Positions 55,231 through 63,820 of a stretch of DNA of 64,000 nucleotides are shown here, one piece after another. The notes below the pieces were generated by a model. It was not told the DNA's origin. It did not search any database and saw only the letters and a list, made by a program, of their open reading frames with translations. Position numbers and translations under genes: made by a program. Origin of the DNA: G963668185 sp965237445 (lineage in GTDB: Bacteria > Chloroflexota > Dehalococcoidia > Lucifugimonadales > G963668185); the NCBI GenBank assembly GCA_965237445.1, contig OZ250142.1, positions 2,542,001-2,606,000 of the forward strand, written 5' to 3'. How positions within the stretch are numbered: the first letter of the stretch is position 1; the number at the start of each line of letters is the position of its first letter.

Positions 55231-55250
55231 TATGATAGCACGCGCGTTCG
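55231..55250 (-). promoter_or_regulatory. Conserved GAACGC-N2-GTGCTA motif, copy 2
   Basis: The minus strand reads CGAACGCGCGTGCTATCATA. It lies about 90 bp from element B, the same arrangement as in copy 1 and element A, and points towards the PIG-L gene. TGCTATCAT fits an extended -10 element. Confidence 0.4.
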
Positions 55251-55415
55251 CTCGGTGCAAGGGGCGGCCCGTGGAATTGGATATCAGGGAAGTGTCAACT
55301 TGATGGATGCCGCATTGCATTGAGAGACTGAAGGCTTACGCAAGCCATGTTCATCCATTGACAGTCGCAAGCATCTGTTTCTGTGGATCATCCGGGATGA
55401 AGTTGGGAGCATTCC

Positions 55416-55865
55416 CTAGAGGCGATGTAGCTTTGCAGGAGCATAATCGCTTGCGTAAGGGAAGCTTCGCGATGCATGTCCGTTCGCTTCGCCGTCTAGA
55501 AACAGCGCAAGAGCCTTGGGAACCGGTATGAGTGGTTCCCTAAATCTGGTTCTTATGGGTTGCTCATTCTCTTCTACCTGGTGCCAGAGACGGACGACCA
55601 ACTCGGTATTGGCCACGTTGGCCTCAGCATTAGCACCACGATGATATGCATCCTTGAAGCAGATGCCGTGAGGTTGGTCGTGAGAGTGGAAGGGGTCACG
55701 CCTGAAGCTGCTTGAATGCCAAATTTCATTGCGAATGTCGTGTGCCGCAATGGCATCACCGATCTTGGGGCGAATGTTCACCTCAAATAGCAATGCTCTT
55801 TCGTTTGGGTCGTACCAAAACTCTGTCTGCTCATGTATGGGGCCGTGTGGCGGGAAGATTGTCAT
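55416..55865 (-). CDS. Hypothetical protein downstream of the TIR gene
   Basis: The 149-residue protein begins MTIFPPHGPIHEQTEFWYDP and has a probable beta-strand region (RALLFEVNIRPKIGDA) and a His-rich stretch (FHSHDQPHGICF, DAYHRG). I do not recognise a family. It starts with ATG 50 bp after the TIR gene on the same strand, so the two are probably co-transcribed. It could be the TIR partner or simply a neighbour. Confidence 0.55.
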   Translation of the reverse strand: MTIFPPHGPIHEQTEFWYDPNERALLFEVNIRPKIGDAIAAHDIRNEIWHSSSFRRDPFHSHDQPHGICFKDAYHRGANAEANVANTELVVRLWHQVEENEQPIRTRFREPLIPVPKALALFLDGEANGHASRSFPYASDYAPAKLHRL

Positions 55866-55915
55866 TACTATCTCATTTCAAAGGTGAACTGACCTGGAAT
55901 TTCCATCACTGGGAG

Positions 55916-56806
55916 TCACTGAATTAGGAACGTCATCCAGCCTGATCTGCCGCTCGGCTCTGTGAGGAAGCTCGATGGCGATCTGTTAGTCACGGCGGGA
56001 AGGTAGATCTGTCGTCCGGTGGCTTGCCGTATAGTCAACGCGAATGGCTCCTCACCTGCAAGTACTGTCGCCGCCTTATACTCAGTTCCCGTCCAACTGT
56101 TCCCCCAACTTAACCGGAGCCGTAGGATCTTTCCCTCCAAGATATACTCGAGTTCCTCGTTACCCTCCACTACGGGAGACCATCCCGTAAGGACCGAGGG
56201 GTTTGGGAGAGATAGCCAGGAATCTACCACGGGTTCCAACCCTGAAGTGAGTTCCAACGTGCCCTTCGGAGCTATGTAAAACGTTCCAAACTCCCTGGTA
56301 CTCCTTGTTTCTTCTACTGTTTCCGAGTGTTGAATAGTTGCGGTCGCTAGCGGATTGGGCAGAGATCTGGCAGTGACTTTTAGTTGCGAAGCGATTTCAC
56401 TGGCAATCTCCAAGGGGGAATAATCTGACGACTTCCACATGTTAAGTGCCGCCAGCGATGGGCTATGGCCTCCTATCTCCTCAATGGTTATGCCGTGTTG
56501 GATGGGGAAGATCGTTATCCCCCGTTGCATCTTCCCTACTACAATCCCATCCATTTCATATTGGGTCCATTGCTTTGAAAAGAACGGCCGGGACACGATT
56601 ACCGTAGCCGATTTACAGCTGGCGAGCCCATCGTCTATTTTCTGCCGGATACTCTCTCCTAGCCTGATTTCAGATTCGTCTAACCACGCATGTACCCCCG
56701 CCTCCGCCAGAGCTTCGTATAGTGGACGAGCAATAGCCTCCTTATCCTCGCTTGCATGGCAAATGAATGTGTCAGGCTGTACTTTGTCTGGAGTGTGGCT
56801 TTGCAC
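55916..56806 (-). CDS. TIR-domain protein with C-terminal beta-rich domain
   Basis: Residues 12-130 are a TIR domain: TFICHASEDKEAIARPLYEA, WLDESEIRLGESIRQKIDDG, and VIVSRPFFSKQWTQYEMDGI, where Glu84 (SxxWxxxE pattern) is the likely NAD-cleaving residue. Residues about 160-296 are a separate, probably beta-rich domain (LEYILEGKILRLRLSWGNSW, EEPFALTIRQATG) that I do not recognise. Bacterial TIR proteins often act in antiphage NAD depletion; this role is inferred here. It is followed by a 149-residue gene. Confidence 0.85.
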   Translation of the reverse strand: MQSHTPDKVQPDTFICHASEDKEAIARPLYEALAEAGVHAWLDESEIRLGESIRQKIDDGLASCKSATVIVSRPFFSKQWTQYEMDGIVVGKMQRGITIFPIQHGITIEEIGGHSPSLAALNMWKSSDYSPLEIASEIASQLKVTARSLPNPLATATIQHSETVEETRSTREFGTFYIAPKGTLELTSGLEPVVDSWLSLPNPSVLTGWSPVVEGNEELEYILEGKILRLRLSWGNSWTGTEYKAATVLAGEEPFALTIRQATGRQIYLPAVTNRSPSSFLTEPSGRSGWMTFLIQ

Positions 56807-57194
56807 GCTAGGAAATCCTTTCGGCGACTTATGCTCGGAACCGCCTCAAGTAGGAATGTCATTCCTTAGTATAGATGTCTGTGCATTGGGCGCTTCTATT
56901 CAATTTCCCGTCTGAGGCTACTGAGATACTTACTTGAAGCTGCGGGGCTGTTGGGAGCTGGCTGCAATCTTACGGTCGGGCTCTGGTTGACGCTCCGGGC
57001 GCGAGGCTAGAGTGGCAGCAATCGGCCTGGATTTCTCAGTCATCCCCGAGTGTGCCTGACTTCCCCGTGTACGCGCGTCATGGCCTGCCAGAATGCGGCG
57101 GAGTGATCCTTGATTCTGAGATGGGCGAGCCTCTGCAGGAAAATGTAGGCGATGGAATCGGGTTGCGGAGCCCTAACGCGCAATAGCAAGTAGT
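56807..57194. other. Intergenic, no intact gene seen
   Basis: About 390 bp between the TIR gene and the methyltransferase remnant. Nothing recognisable was found. Confidence 0.5.
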
Positions 57195-57425
57195 TCAATG
57201 CACAAATCCGCCCAGACTGACATAGTGGCCGTGCTGCGCTAGCCAGATTGTGTAGCGTCCAGGACCACCACCAACATCGAGGACTCGTGCATGAGGAGGG
57301 AGATTCGTAGCGAGCGCATGGCAGGTAACTTGAAACTCGATTGCGCCATCGTCCGGATTCTCAAGCCTTGCCCATTCTCGTTCACCGGAGCTGTCCTAGT
57401 AGGCGCGCGCGGCACCGGTGTTCAT
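57195..57425 (-). pseudogene. SAM methyltransferase N-terminal fragment with in-frame TAG
   Basis: From ATG 57425 the frame reads MNTGAARAY, a TAG stop, then GEREWARLENPDDGAIEFQV, HARVLDVGGGPGRYTIWLAQ and HGHYV before ending at TGA. This is the start of a class I methyltransferase with an intact SAM motif (VLDVGGGPGRY) but no remainder. It is too short to be functional. Confidence 0.7.
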
Positions 57426-57488
57426 GGTCTGCGCTCCTCTCCTGTCTTCCAAAGCGATGGCTAACCGTGGGACTGATACTCTAAGGCA

Positions 57489-58244
57489 CTAAAACCGCAG
57501 GGTGCGGGCGGCGATTCTGAGGCGGGCGCGTCTTGCCCTGGCGTCGGGCATTACCTGCGCGACGACGGCCCAGAAGGCGGGCGAGTGGTTGCGGACGGAG
57601 AGGTGGGCGAGCTCGTGGACGACGATGTAGTCGATGAGATCGGGTTGGAGCGTCATGACACGCCAGCTAAAGCGGAACGTGCCGTCGGCGGCGCAACTGG
57701 CCCACCGGCTGCGCTGGTCTCCGATCATGATGCGGGACTTCTTGCCGCGCCCCAATCGCGGCCACCAGTCGTCGACGAGCTGTGCCAGCCTTTCGACGGC
57801 GCGCTCGGAGTACCAGGCTTTGACGGCGCGCAGGATTTCGGAGTGGCGCTCCCCTTCCGGCAGATCTGCCGGCGTCGACACGCGCAGGCGGTCGTCTTCG
57901 AGGTGTACGTCTGTGGTCTCGGCGCCGCTCGCATCGATGTGCAGGGTCAGGTCGCGGCCGACGTAAGGGAGGGTCTCGCCGGTCACGAATCGCAGACGCG
58001 GGCGCTGTTGGCGCTCTGCGAGGTTCTTCAGAATCCACGCGGAGCTTTCGAGGACCAGCCGGCGCACCTGGTCGCGCGTGGCGCGCCACGGAACGAGTAC
58101 GCGCAAGCCGTCGTCAGTAATCTTGAGGCCTGCGCCCTTCTTGCGGCGCCTGCTGCGGCGGACCTCGAAGTCGATGGTAGTGTTGCCGGTCTGGACTGAG
58201 TCGCGCGTGGTCTTTACGGCCGATCTCACCTTCCGCTCGGTCAT
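57489..58244 (-). CDS. YgjP-like (DUF45) M48-type metallopeptidase
   Basis: The 251-residue protein has the C-terminal zinc motif VVHELAHLSVRNHSPAFW (HExxH plus downstream His) and the preceding RIMIGDQRSRWASC, FRFSWRVMTLQPDLIDY, which define the YgjP family. Its N-terminal part is the usual beta-rich domain. The family is often found near restriction-modification genes, but none is visible here. Cellular role unknown. Confidence 0.9.
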   Translation of the reverse strand: MTERKVRSAVKTTRDSVQTGNTTIDFEVRRSRRRKKGAGLKITDDGLRVLVPWRATRDQVRRLVLESSAWILKNLAERQQRPRLRFVTGETLPYVGRDLTLHIDASGAETTDVHLEDDRLRVSTPADLPEGERHSEILRAVKAWYSERAVERLAQLVDDWWPRLGRGKKSRIMIGDQRSRWASCAADGTFRFSWRVMTLQPDLIDYIVVHELAHLSVRNHSPAFWAVVAQVMPDARARRARLRIAARTLRF

Positions 58245-58445
58245 GGGCGCTCCGTCATAGGCGGCAGGACGCGGAGGAGTCGGAGTTGGGGCGGATTGTG
58301 GCGGAGGTCATCGCGAGCCATATGGTACCGTCCTGCAGATTCGTCAGGTGAATGGGGGGATTGGCCCCCGCCCCTGTCTGCTCATCTGCGCGAGTATGAC
58401 GGCGGATGTTTCTGCAGGAACGAGCTTGGCCGGTGTCTATCTGAG

Positions 58446-58895
58446 ATGCACGAGACCGACTTGAAGGTCGTCGAGAAAGTCGTGGCGTACATTATGAGCG
58501 GCAGCCGCTTGCTCGTGTTCCGGCATGTCGATTTCCCTGAGGCGAGAGTACAGGCGCCGGCGGGCACGGTTGACCCGGGGGAAGCGCCGGACGATGCTGT
58601 GTTGAGGGAGGCGCAGGAGGAGACGGGCCTGTGCGGCCTCACGATCCGCAACTATCTGGGGACCCGCGACTATGACGATCCGACAGTCGATGACGCCGTG
58701 GTGCACCGGCGATACTACTATCACCTCGATTACGCGGGCGCTGCGCCATCGATCTGGCGGCACTTCGAGGAGCATCCCAGCGGTGGGGAGACAGAGCGGA
58801 TCGAGTTCGAGCTGTACTGGGTTGCTTTTCCCGATGAAGTGCCCGAATTGGCTGGCAGGCTGGGTGATTTTCTGGACCGTGTTGAGTTGGGTTAG
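58446..58895 (+). CDS. Nudix hydrolase
   Basis: The 149-residue protein has an intact Nudix box: GTVDPGEAPDDAVLREAQEE followed by TGL (GX5EX7REUXEEXGU). It starts MHETDLKVVEKVVAYIM at ATG 58446; a longer in-frame extension upstream is not protein-like. Nudix enzymes cleave nucleoside diphosphates linked to another group. The substrate is unknown. It is transcribed divergently from the YgjP-like gene. Confidence 0.85.
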   Translation: MHETDLKVVEKVVAYIMSGSRLLVFRHVDFPEARVQAPAGTVDPGEAPDDAVLREAQEETGLCGLTIRNYLGTRDYDDPTVDDAVVHRRYYYHLDYAGAAPSIWRHFEEHPSGGETERIEFELYWVAFPDEVPELAGRLGDFLDRVELG

Positions 58896-59262
58896 TTGCC
58901 AGGTGGGACCCGGTTGTGCACAGCCGACACTGAGTTGGCAACGGTACGTGGATCGATGCCGGCTCGGGGCTACGGATTGAGTCATCCGGCGGGTGGTAGG
59001 ATTGCGGATGTTCTCGTTGGCCGGGTAAAGGAAGCGTTAGGGAAACGTGAAGAACCCCTCTCCCATAGAGGGATTCAGTGCAGGCTCTAACCTCTCCCAT
59101 GGAGGAGACCTTTGCATAACCTCCTGTGTGGTACGGGGAACCCCATCCCAGCCTTCCCCAGCAGACTGGGGAAGGGGCCGGAGAGCCTTGCACATCACCG
59201 AATAGGCAGTTACGCGATGGTCTCCATAGAGGGAGAGGGGGTTTGGTGTGTGAGATTGCGTC
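58896..59262. other. Intergenic with CTCTCCC repeats, no gene seen
   Basis: About 365 bp. Several copies of CCTCTCCCATAGAGGG-like and GGAGAGGGGG motifs occur at about 59054-59233 and can pair with each other. They are related to the REP-like element at 54025. A small hairpin TTCCCCAGCAGACTGGGGAA is also present. Confidence 0.55.
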
Positions 59263-59706
59263 TTGACTAGCGACTACGGTAAGCCGGTGCCGAGGCCGTT
59301 GGGGCCGGAGGTGACGCGGCCGTTCTGGGAGGGGGCGCGGGAGCACCGGCTCGTAATGCCGCGATGCACGGCCTGCGGGCACATGTTCTTCTACCCACGC
59401 TCGGAGTGCCCCGAGTGCCTGGCAGACGGCATCGAGTGGGTACAGGTCAGCGGGAACGGTACGGTGTACTCGTTCACAATCGTCCGACAACCTGCCGACC
59501 CGGCGTTTCGGGACGATGTCCCCTACCCTTACGCGATCGTCGAGCTGGACGAGGGGCCTCGGATGGTGACGACCATCGTGGGCTGCGAGCCGGACGAAGT
59601 TAGGATCGGGATGCGCGTGACGGCGGTGTTCGACGACGTGACGCCGGAGTGGACGCTGGTGAAGTTTGAGCCGGAAGGTCCTATGACGGCGGTCCGCCAA
59701 GGTTAG
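59263..59706 (+). CDS. Zn-ribbon OB-fold protein (DUF35)
   Basis: The 147-residue protein has an N-terminal helix (RPFWEGAREHRLVMPRC), a rubredoxin-like zinc ribbon (CTACGHMFFYPRSECPEC), and an OB fold with YSFTIVRQP, VPYPYAIVELDEGPRMVTTI. DUF35 proteins bind acyl-CoA and pair with thiolases, as in steroid or polyketide side-chain breakdown. Here the thiolase gene is convergent, 90 bp away. It starts at TTG. Confidence 0.9.
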   Translation: MTSDYGKPVPRPLGPEVTRPFWEGAREHRLVMPRCTACGHMFFYPRSECPECLADGIEWVQVSGNGTVYSFTIVRQPADPAFRDDVPYPYAIVELDEGPRMVTTIVGCEPDEVRIGMRVTAVFDDVTPEWTLVKFEPEGPMTAVRQG

Positions 59707-59795
59707 ACCCCACCACGGCCTTTGGCGGTATGACTAAGGCAGGCAGGCGCTTCCCTTACACGTCTCGTCAGGCGTGAACGGTAACTCTGCGGGAC

Positions 59796-60980
59796 CTACT
59801 TCGCCTCTTCGGAGCCGAGCATGAGCGTGCAAATCACGCTCGCGGTGCCCCCTCAGCCGTTGACGAGGGCGATGTCCTTCTTCTCCACCTGCCGGTCTCC
59901 GGCCTCGCCCATGATCTGCCGCGCCGCCTCCACGACGTGCCGGAACCCGCCGCCGCCCGCGCCCACCGGCTGGCCGCCCGATAGCTGGCCGCCGTCGGTG
60001 TTGACCGGAAAGTCGCCCTGGTGCGTGGTGTCGGTCTCCTCCAGGAAGGAGCCGACCTCGCCCTTCTCGCAGAGTCCGGCATCTTCGAGGCTCACGGCCG
60101 CGAAAATCGTGTATCAGTCATACACCTGCGCGAAGTGGAGGTCCTTCGGCCCATAGCCCGACATCTCGTACGCCTTCGATGCGGCCGCCTTAACAGGCGT
60201 AGTAGTGATGTCTGGGGCCTGCCAGATGGTGTCATGGTCGCTGGCACCAGCGCCCGCGCCGAGGATATAGACTGGCCGTCGCCTGAGATCCTTCGCGCGG
60301 CTGGCCGAGGTCACGATCGCGGCGGAGGCTCCAGCGCAGGGCATGACGCACTCCAGGAGGTGCAGCGGGTCGTTCACCATGCGTGACTCCAGGACGTCGT
60401 CCACGGAGATCGGCTGGCCGTGGAATACGGCGTTCTCGTTAGTCAGAGCGTTGAATCTCTGGTTGACGGCGATGCGCGCGAACTGCTCGTCGGTGGTGCC
60501 GTACTCGTGCATGTGGCGCTGCTTCATCAGGCCGTAGCCGGTGTTTGCGCCCGCCGCCGGGCCGAACGGCGTCTCGAACTCGGTGGTCTTGCTGGCCGGA
60601 GCCGGACCGCCCGCCGAGCCGGTGCCCATGCCGGGCGCGCCGGGGTCACGTGCGCCGCCCATCACGCAGAGCACAGTGTTCGCGAGGCTGGACTGGATCG
60701 CGGCGGCGGCGATGACGATCGACTGGGTGCCGCTGGCGCCGTACTGGGTGACACCTTCGGAGAACGCGACGTGGAGGCCCATGTACTCAGCCAGGTCCAT
60801 CGGGCTGATGTCGGTGCCGCAGGTGACCAGGCCGTCGATATCATTCTTACGAAGGCCGGCGTCGCTGATGGCGAGGCGAGAGGCCTCGGTGAGTAGCGAG
60901 TGGGTGGTCCTGCCCGGGTACGTCCGGCGCGTCGGGATCTCGCCAATGCCGACGATCGCGGCTGCGCCTCGCAGGCTCAT
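59796..60980 (-). pseudogene. Thiolase (SCP2/lipid-transfer type) with two in-frame TGA codons
   Basis: The frame starts at ATG 60980 after GAGGAGG and would encode 394 residues ending TLMLGSEEAK. The thiolase features are AAIVGIGEIPTRR, YGASGTQSIVIAAAAIQSS, EYGTTDEQFARIAVNQR, a VYD-x-YTI motif and the C-terminal NG-x-GG motif. Codon 289 (60114-60116) is TGA where the family usually has Cys or a similar residue, and codon 376 (59853-59855) is a second TGA. Everything else stays in one frame with conserved sequence after both. It is either a recent pseudogene or a gene needing readthrough; TGA is used as a normal stop elsewhere in the window. Confidence 0.75.
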
Positions 60981-61102
60981 GGACGTGACCTCCTCACGGA
61001 AGACTACTTCGGCGACTCTCGCTTATCTTGACGCTCACGCGAGCGGTGTGCTTTCTCGTCACTGATGCGGCCGAGAGGTTATAGAAAGCCATTGAGTTCG
61101 AT

Positions 61103-61537
61103 CTAACTGGACGTAGCTTCGGCATAGTACGAGTCTACAACTTCGGCCAGTTGCGGATTGGATTCCACCATTCGAACAACCAGGCTTTTCAGATCGCCTG
61201 CGTCCAGGGTTGAGAGCATTTCTTCGATAGGCACGCGTAACATGACCCGGTCTCTATCGTTTATGAAGGTCAGCAGCGTGGCCACGATGTGCTTGCAGTA
61301 ACCGCCCCAATCGTATGGGCAGGTGCACGACGCAGTGAAGTCGCTACTCTGCAGGGTGACGCTTACGCCATAAGAGTCGTACTGGCTGCCCAGCACTTCT
61401 GCGAACAGGCGGATTCCTCGTTGGACTACGGACTCCACGAAGCCCGAATCGAAGTAGGCTACGCCGCGATCGAAGGACTTCTCCGTGGCCTTTGCGAGAA
61501 TGTCATCCTCAGTAATAGCGCGCTCGGTTGGCATCAT
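61103..61537 (-). CDS. SWIM zinc finger protein
   Basis: The 144-residue protein has a SWIM motif CTCPYDWGGYCKHIVA (CxC then CxH) at about residues 71-86, preceded by the typical KSFDRGVAYFDSGFVESVV. The C-terminal part (IEEMLSTLDAGDLKSLVVRM) is helical. SWIM domains bind nucleic acid or protein. It has no catalytic domain attached. It is divergent from the first PaREP1-like gene. Confidence 0.85.
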   Translation of the reverse strand: MMPTERAITEDDILAKATEKSFDRGVAYFDSGFVESVVQRGIRLFAEVLGSQYDSYGVSVTLQSSDFTASCTCPYDWGGYCKHIVATLLTFINDRDRVMLRVPIEEMLSTLDAGDLKSLVVRMVESNPQLAEVVDSYYAEATSS

Positions 61538-61758
61538 CGACTCTACCTTCGAATTGAAAAAACACCAGAGATGCCAGGTCGCCGCGGCTGACCTATTTCA
61601 AATGATAGTAGGTTACCTCGCAAGCTCATTTCTCACACCAGTCGACTATCTCGACCGCACTCGTCACGTCCAAGAATTCCCGGTGTGTGAGGCATGCGTC
61701 CATGATAACCCTCTGGGGAAAACGCCGCGTGTTAGAATTCCATGCTGGAGAAGGTAGA

Positions 61759-62115
61759 TTGACGTCCAAGACGAGCTACTACAGTTCGACCAGCCGGGAC
61801 TCTCTAACCAAGGCAAAGGCGTACCTGGAGCAGGACGATTTGCTGCAAGCGTCCGAGAAAGGCTGGGGCGCCGCCGCGCAGATGGTGAAGTGCATCGCCG
61901 AATCGAGGGGCTGGCGGCACGAAGGGCATCGGGAGCTGTACCAAGTAGTCGGACGCCTGTCAGAAGAGAACGGGGACCCCGAGATGAGGACTCTTTTCAG
62001 GCTGGCCGGAGACCTTCATGTCAACTTCTACGAGGGCTGGCTAACCAGGGAGATGGTGGAAGACGGCCTCGCCCAAGTTGCAGAACTCACACAGAGGTTG
62101 GATAGACTCGCCTAG
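61759..62115 (+). CDS. PaREP1/HEPN-like protein, copy 1
   Basis: The 118-residue helical protein (TSKTSYYSSTSRDSLTKAKA, YLEQDDLLQASEKGWGAAAQ, MVKCIAESRGW) resembles the PaREP1/PaREP8 family, which belongs to the HEPN-like group. The TTG at 61759 follows GGAGAAGG. It is duplicated at 62225-62581. The function is unknown; HEPN proteins are often RNA-targeting toxins or scaffolds. No R-x4-6-H catalytic motif is clearly visible, although RHEGHRE is near the middle. Confidence 0.8.
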   Translation: MTSKTSYYSSTSRDSLTKAKAYLEQDDLLQASEKGWGAAAQMVKCIAESRGWRHEGHRELYQVVGRLSEENGDPEMRTLFRLAGDLHVNFYEGWLTREMVEDGLAQVAELTQRLDRLA

Positions 62116-62224
62116 CACGTAGCGCGGGGCATTTATCCCGACGGGAGACGGCTTCGGTTTGAGACCGATGCAGGCGCAGAGTGCTAGACGGCGCGTGTTA
62201 AGATTGCGGCTTGGAACAGCTTCA

Positions 62225-62581
62225 ATGACTTCCAAGACAAGTTACTACAGTTCGACCAGCCGGGACTTTCTAACCAAGGCGAGGGCGTATTTAGAGCAGG
62301 ACGATCTGCTGCAAGCGTCCGAGAAAGGTTGGGGCGCCGCCGCGCAGATGGTGAAGTGCATCGCCGAATCGAGGGGCTGGCGGCACGAAGGGCACCGGGA
62401 GCTATGGCGTGTAGTGAATCGCCTGGCGGATGAGAGTGGAGACCGCGAAGTGCGGACTTCCTTCGGCCTGGCCGGCTTTCTCCACACCAACTTCTATGAG
62501 GGGTGGTTGCCCCGGGAAGCCGTAGAGGACCACCTGTTCAAGGTTGAGGAACTGCTGCAGAAGCTGGATAAGCTCGCCTAG
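62225..62581 (+). CDS. PaREP1/HEPN-like protein, copy 2
   Basis: A 118-residue paralogue of the preceding gene. The first 60 residues are nearly identical (TSKTSYYSSTSRDFLTKARA, YLEQDDLLQASEKGWGAAAQ), while the C-terminal half has diverged. The upstream sequence is also partly conserved: CGTGTTA followed by GAAT or AGAT lies 20-26 bases before each start, which could be the -10 region (TAGAAT, TAAGAT). The tandem copy is likely recent. Confidence 0.8.
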   Translation: MTSKTSYYSSTSRDFLTKARAYLEQDDLLQASEKGWGAAAQMVKCIAESRGWRHEGHRELWRVVNRLADESGDREVRTSFGLAGFLHTNFYEGWLPREAVEDHLFKVEELLQKLDKLA

Positions 62582-62626
62582 CAGGTAGCGCGGCGCACAA
62601 CCTCCAGGTGGGAGAAACGCTTCGGA

Positions 62627-63820
62627 TTGAGACCGCTGACAGGCACCCGAGTGCTCGACCTGGCCGATGAACCGGCGGTGTTCGCCGCGCGGATTCTGGC
62701 CGACCTCGGCGCCGACGTCATTCGCGTCGAGCATCCCAACGGAGGACGAGTCCGGAGCCTGGCGCCGTTCCTGAACGATGAGCCGGGCGTCGAGCGCAGC
62801 TACTACCACCTGTACCACAACGCCAACAAGCGGTCCGTGGCATTGGATATCGAGTCCGAGCCGGGGCGCGAGTCGCTGAAGCTGCTGGCCACGCGCTCGG
62901 ACGTGCTCCTGGAGACCCAGCAACCTGGCCGGATGGCGGAGCTTGGCCTCGGGTACGAAGAGCTGTCGAAGTCGAATCCCGGGCTGATCCATGTGTCCGT
63001 TACGCCGCACGGGCAGGACGGCCCGTGGAAGGACCGCAAAGGGAACGACCTCACGGCCGCGGCCTCCAGCGGGCTGATGTTCGTGGCGGGGCAGACGTAC
63101 GATCCGCCGACCGTGGCCGGCGGCGACCAGTCGTTCAAGATGGCGAGTTTCGCTGCGGCCTCCGGCGTGATGATCGCACTTTACGGGCGGCGTTCCGACC
63201 CCGAGGGCGCGGGGACGCACATCAGCGTGTCCGTGCAGGAGGCGGCGTCGATGGCCGTTTGCCAGACGTCCAATGCGAACCACTTCACCTGGCGAGGCGA
63301 CATCCCACAGCGGCCGGGCATGACACGCGGGGTGTTCGAGTGCGCGGACGGCGGTTGGGTCACACTGAACGTCTCCCCGGACAAGGTGCGCGCATTTCTG
63401 GCATGGGTGGAGGAGGAAGGCATCGAGACGGATGTGGTCGCGGACGCCATCCTGATACAGACGAGAGGCACCCTTCTGCTGCCTGAGATGCTCGACCTGT
63501 CGGCGCAGCTAGCAGCACGTCTCAAGCGAGAGGACTTCATGGAGAAGGCCTGGGCGCTCGACATGATGTCGCTGCCCGTCATGGATTTCCCTGACCTCGC
63601 GGAGTGCGAGCACCTGGATGTGACGGACCAGTTCTTCACCGTCTGGGCCGATCCGCTGTCGGCATCGTTGGGCTTCTGCCGCAGCCCTGTCGACGTCTTC
63701 CCGGAGCCGATCAGTGTCACCAGGGCGCCGCTGCTGGGCGAGCACACGGAGGAGGTCTTCGCCGAGCTTGGTATCCCGATGGGAGCGACCTCAATCCCCA
63801 ACGCGGGCGGTGACCAGTGA
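62627..63820 (+). CDS. CaiB/BaiF (family III) CoA-transferase
   Basis: A 397-residue type III CoA-transferase moving CoA between carboxylic acids. Signatures are LTGTRVLDLADEPAVFAARI, LADLGADVIRVEHPNGG, the nucleophile-region GNDLTAAASSGLM and GAGTHISVSVQEAAS. It starts at TTG. The next gene, also CaiB-like, overlaps it by 4 bp, so they may form a two-subunit transferase as in benzylsuccinate CoA-transferase. Substrate unknown. Confidence 0.9.
   Translation: MRPLTGTRVLDLADEPAVFAARILADLGADVIRVEHPNGGRVRSLAPFLNDEPGVERSYYHLYHNANKRSVALDIESEPGRESLKLLATRSDVLLETQQPGRMAELGLGYEELSKSNPGLIHVSVTPHGQDGPWKDRKGNDLTAAASSGLMFVAGQTYDPPTVAGGDQSFKMASFAAASGVMIALYGRRSDPEGAGTHISVSVQEAASMAVCQTSNANHFTWRGDIPQRPGMTRGVFECADGGWVTLNVSPDKVRAFLAWVEEEGIETDVVADAILIQTRGTLLLPEMLDLSAQLAARLKREDFMEKAWALDMMSLPVMDFPDLAECEHLDVTDQFFTVWADPLSASLGFCRSPVDVFPEPISVTRAPLLGEHTEEVFAELGIPMGATSIPNAGGDQ

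Noticed and set aside
60420..61065. Plus-strand frames opposite the thiolase
   Set aside because: Antisense shadows of a conserved coding region.
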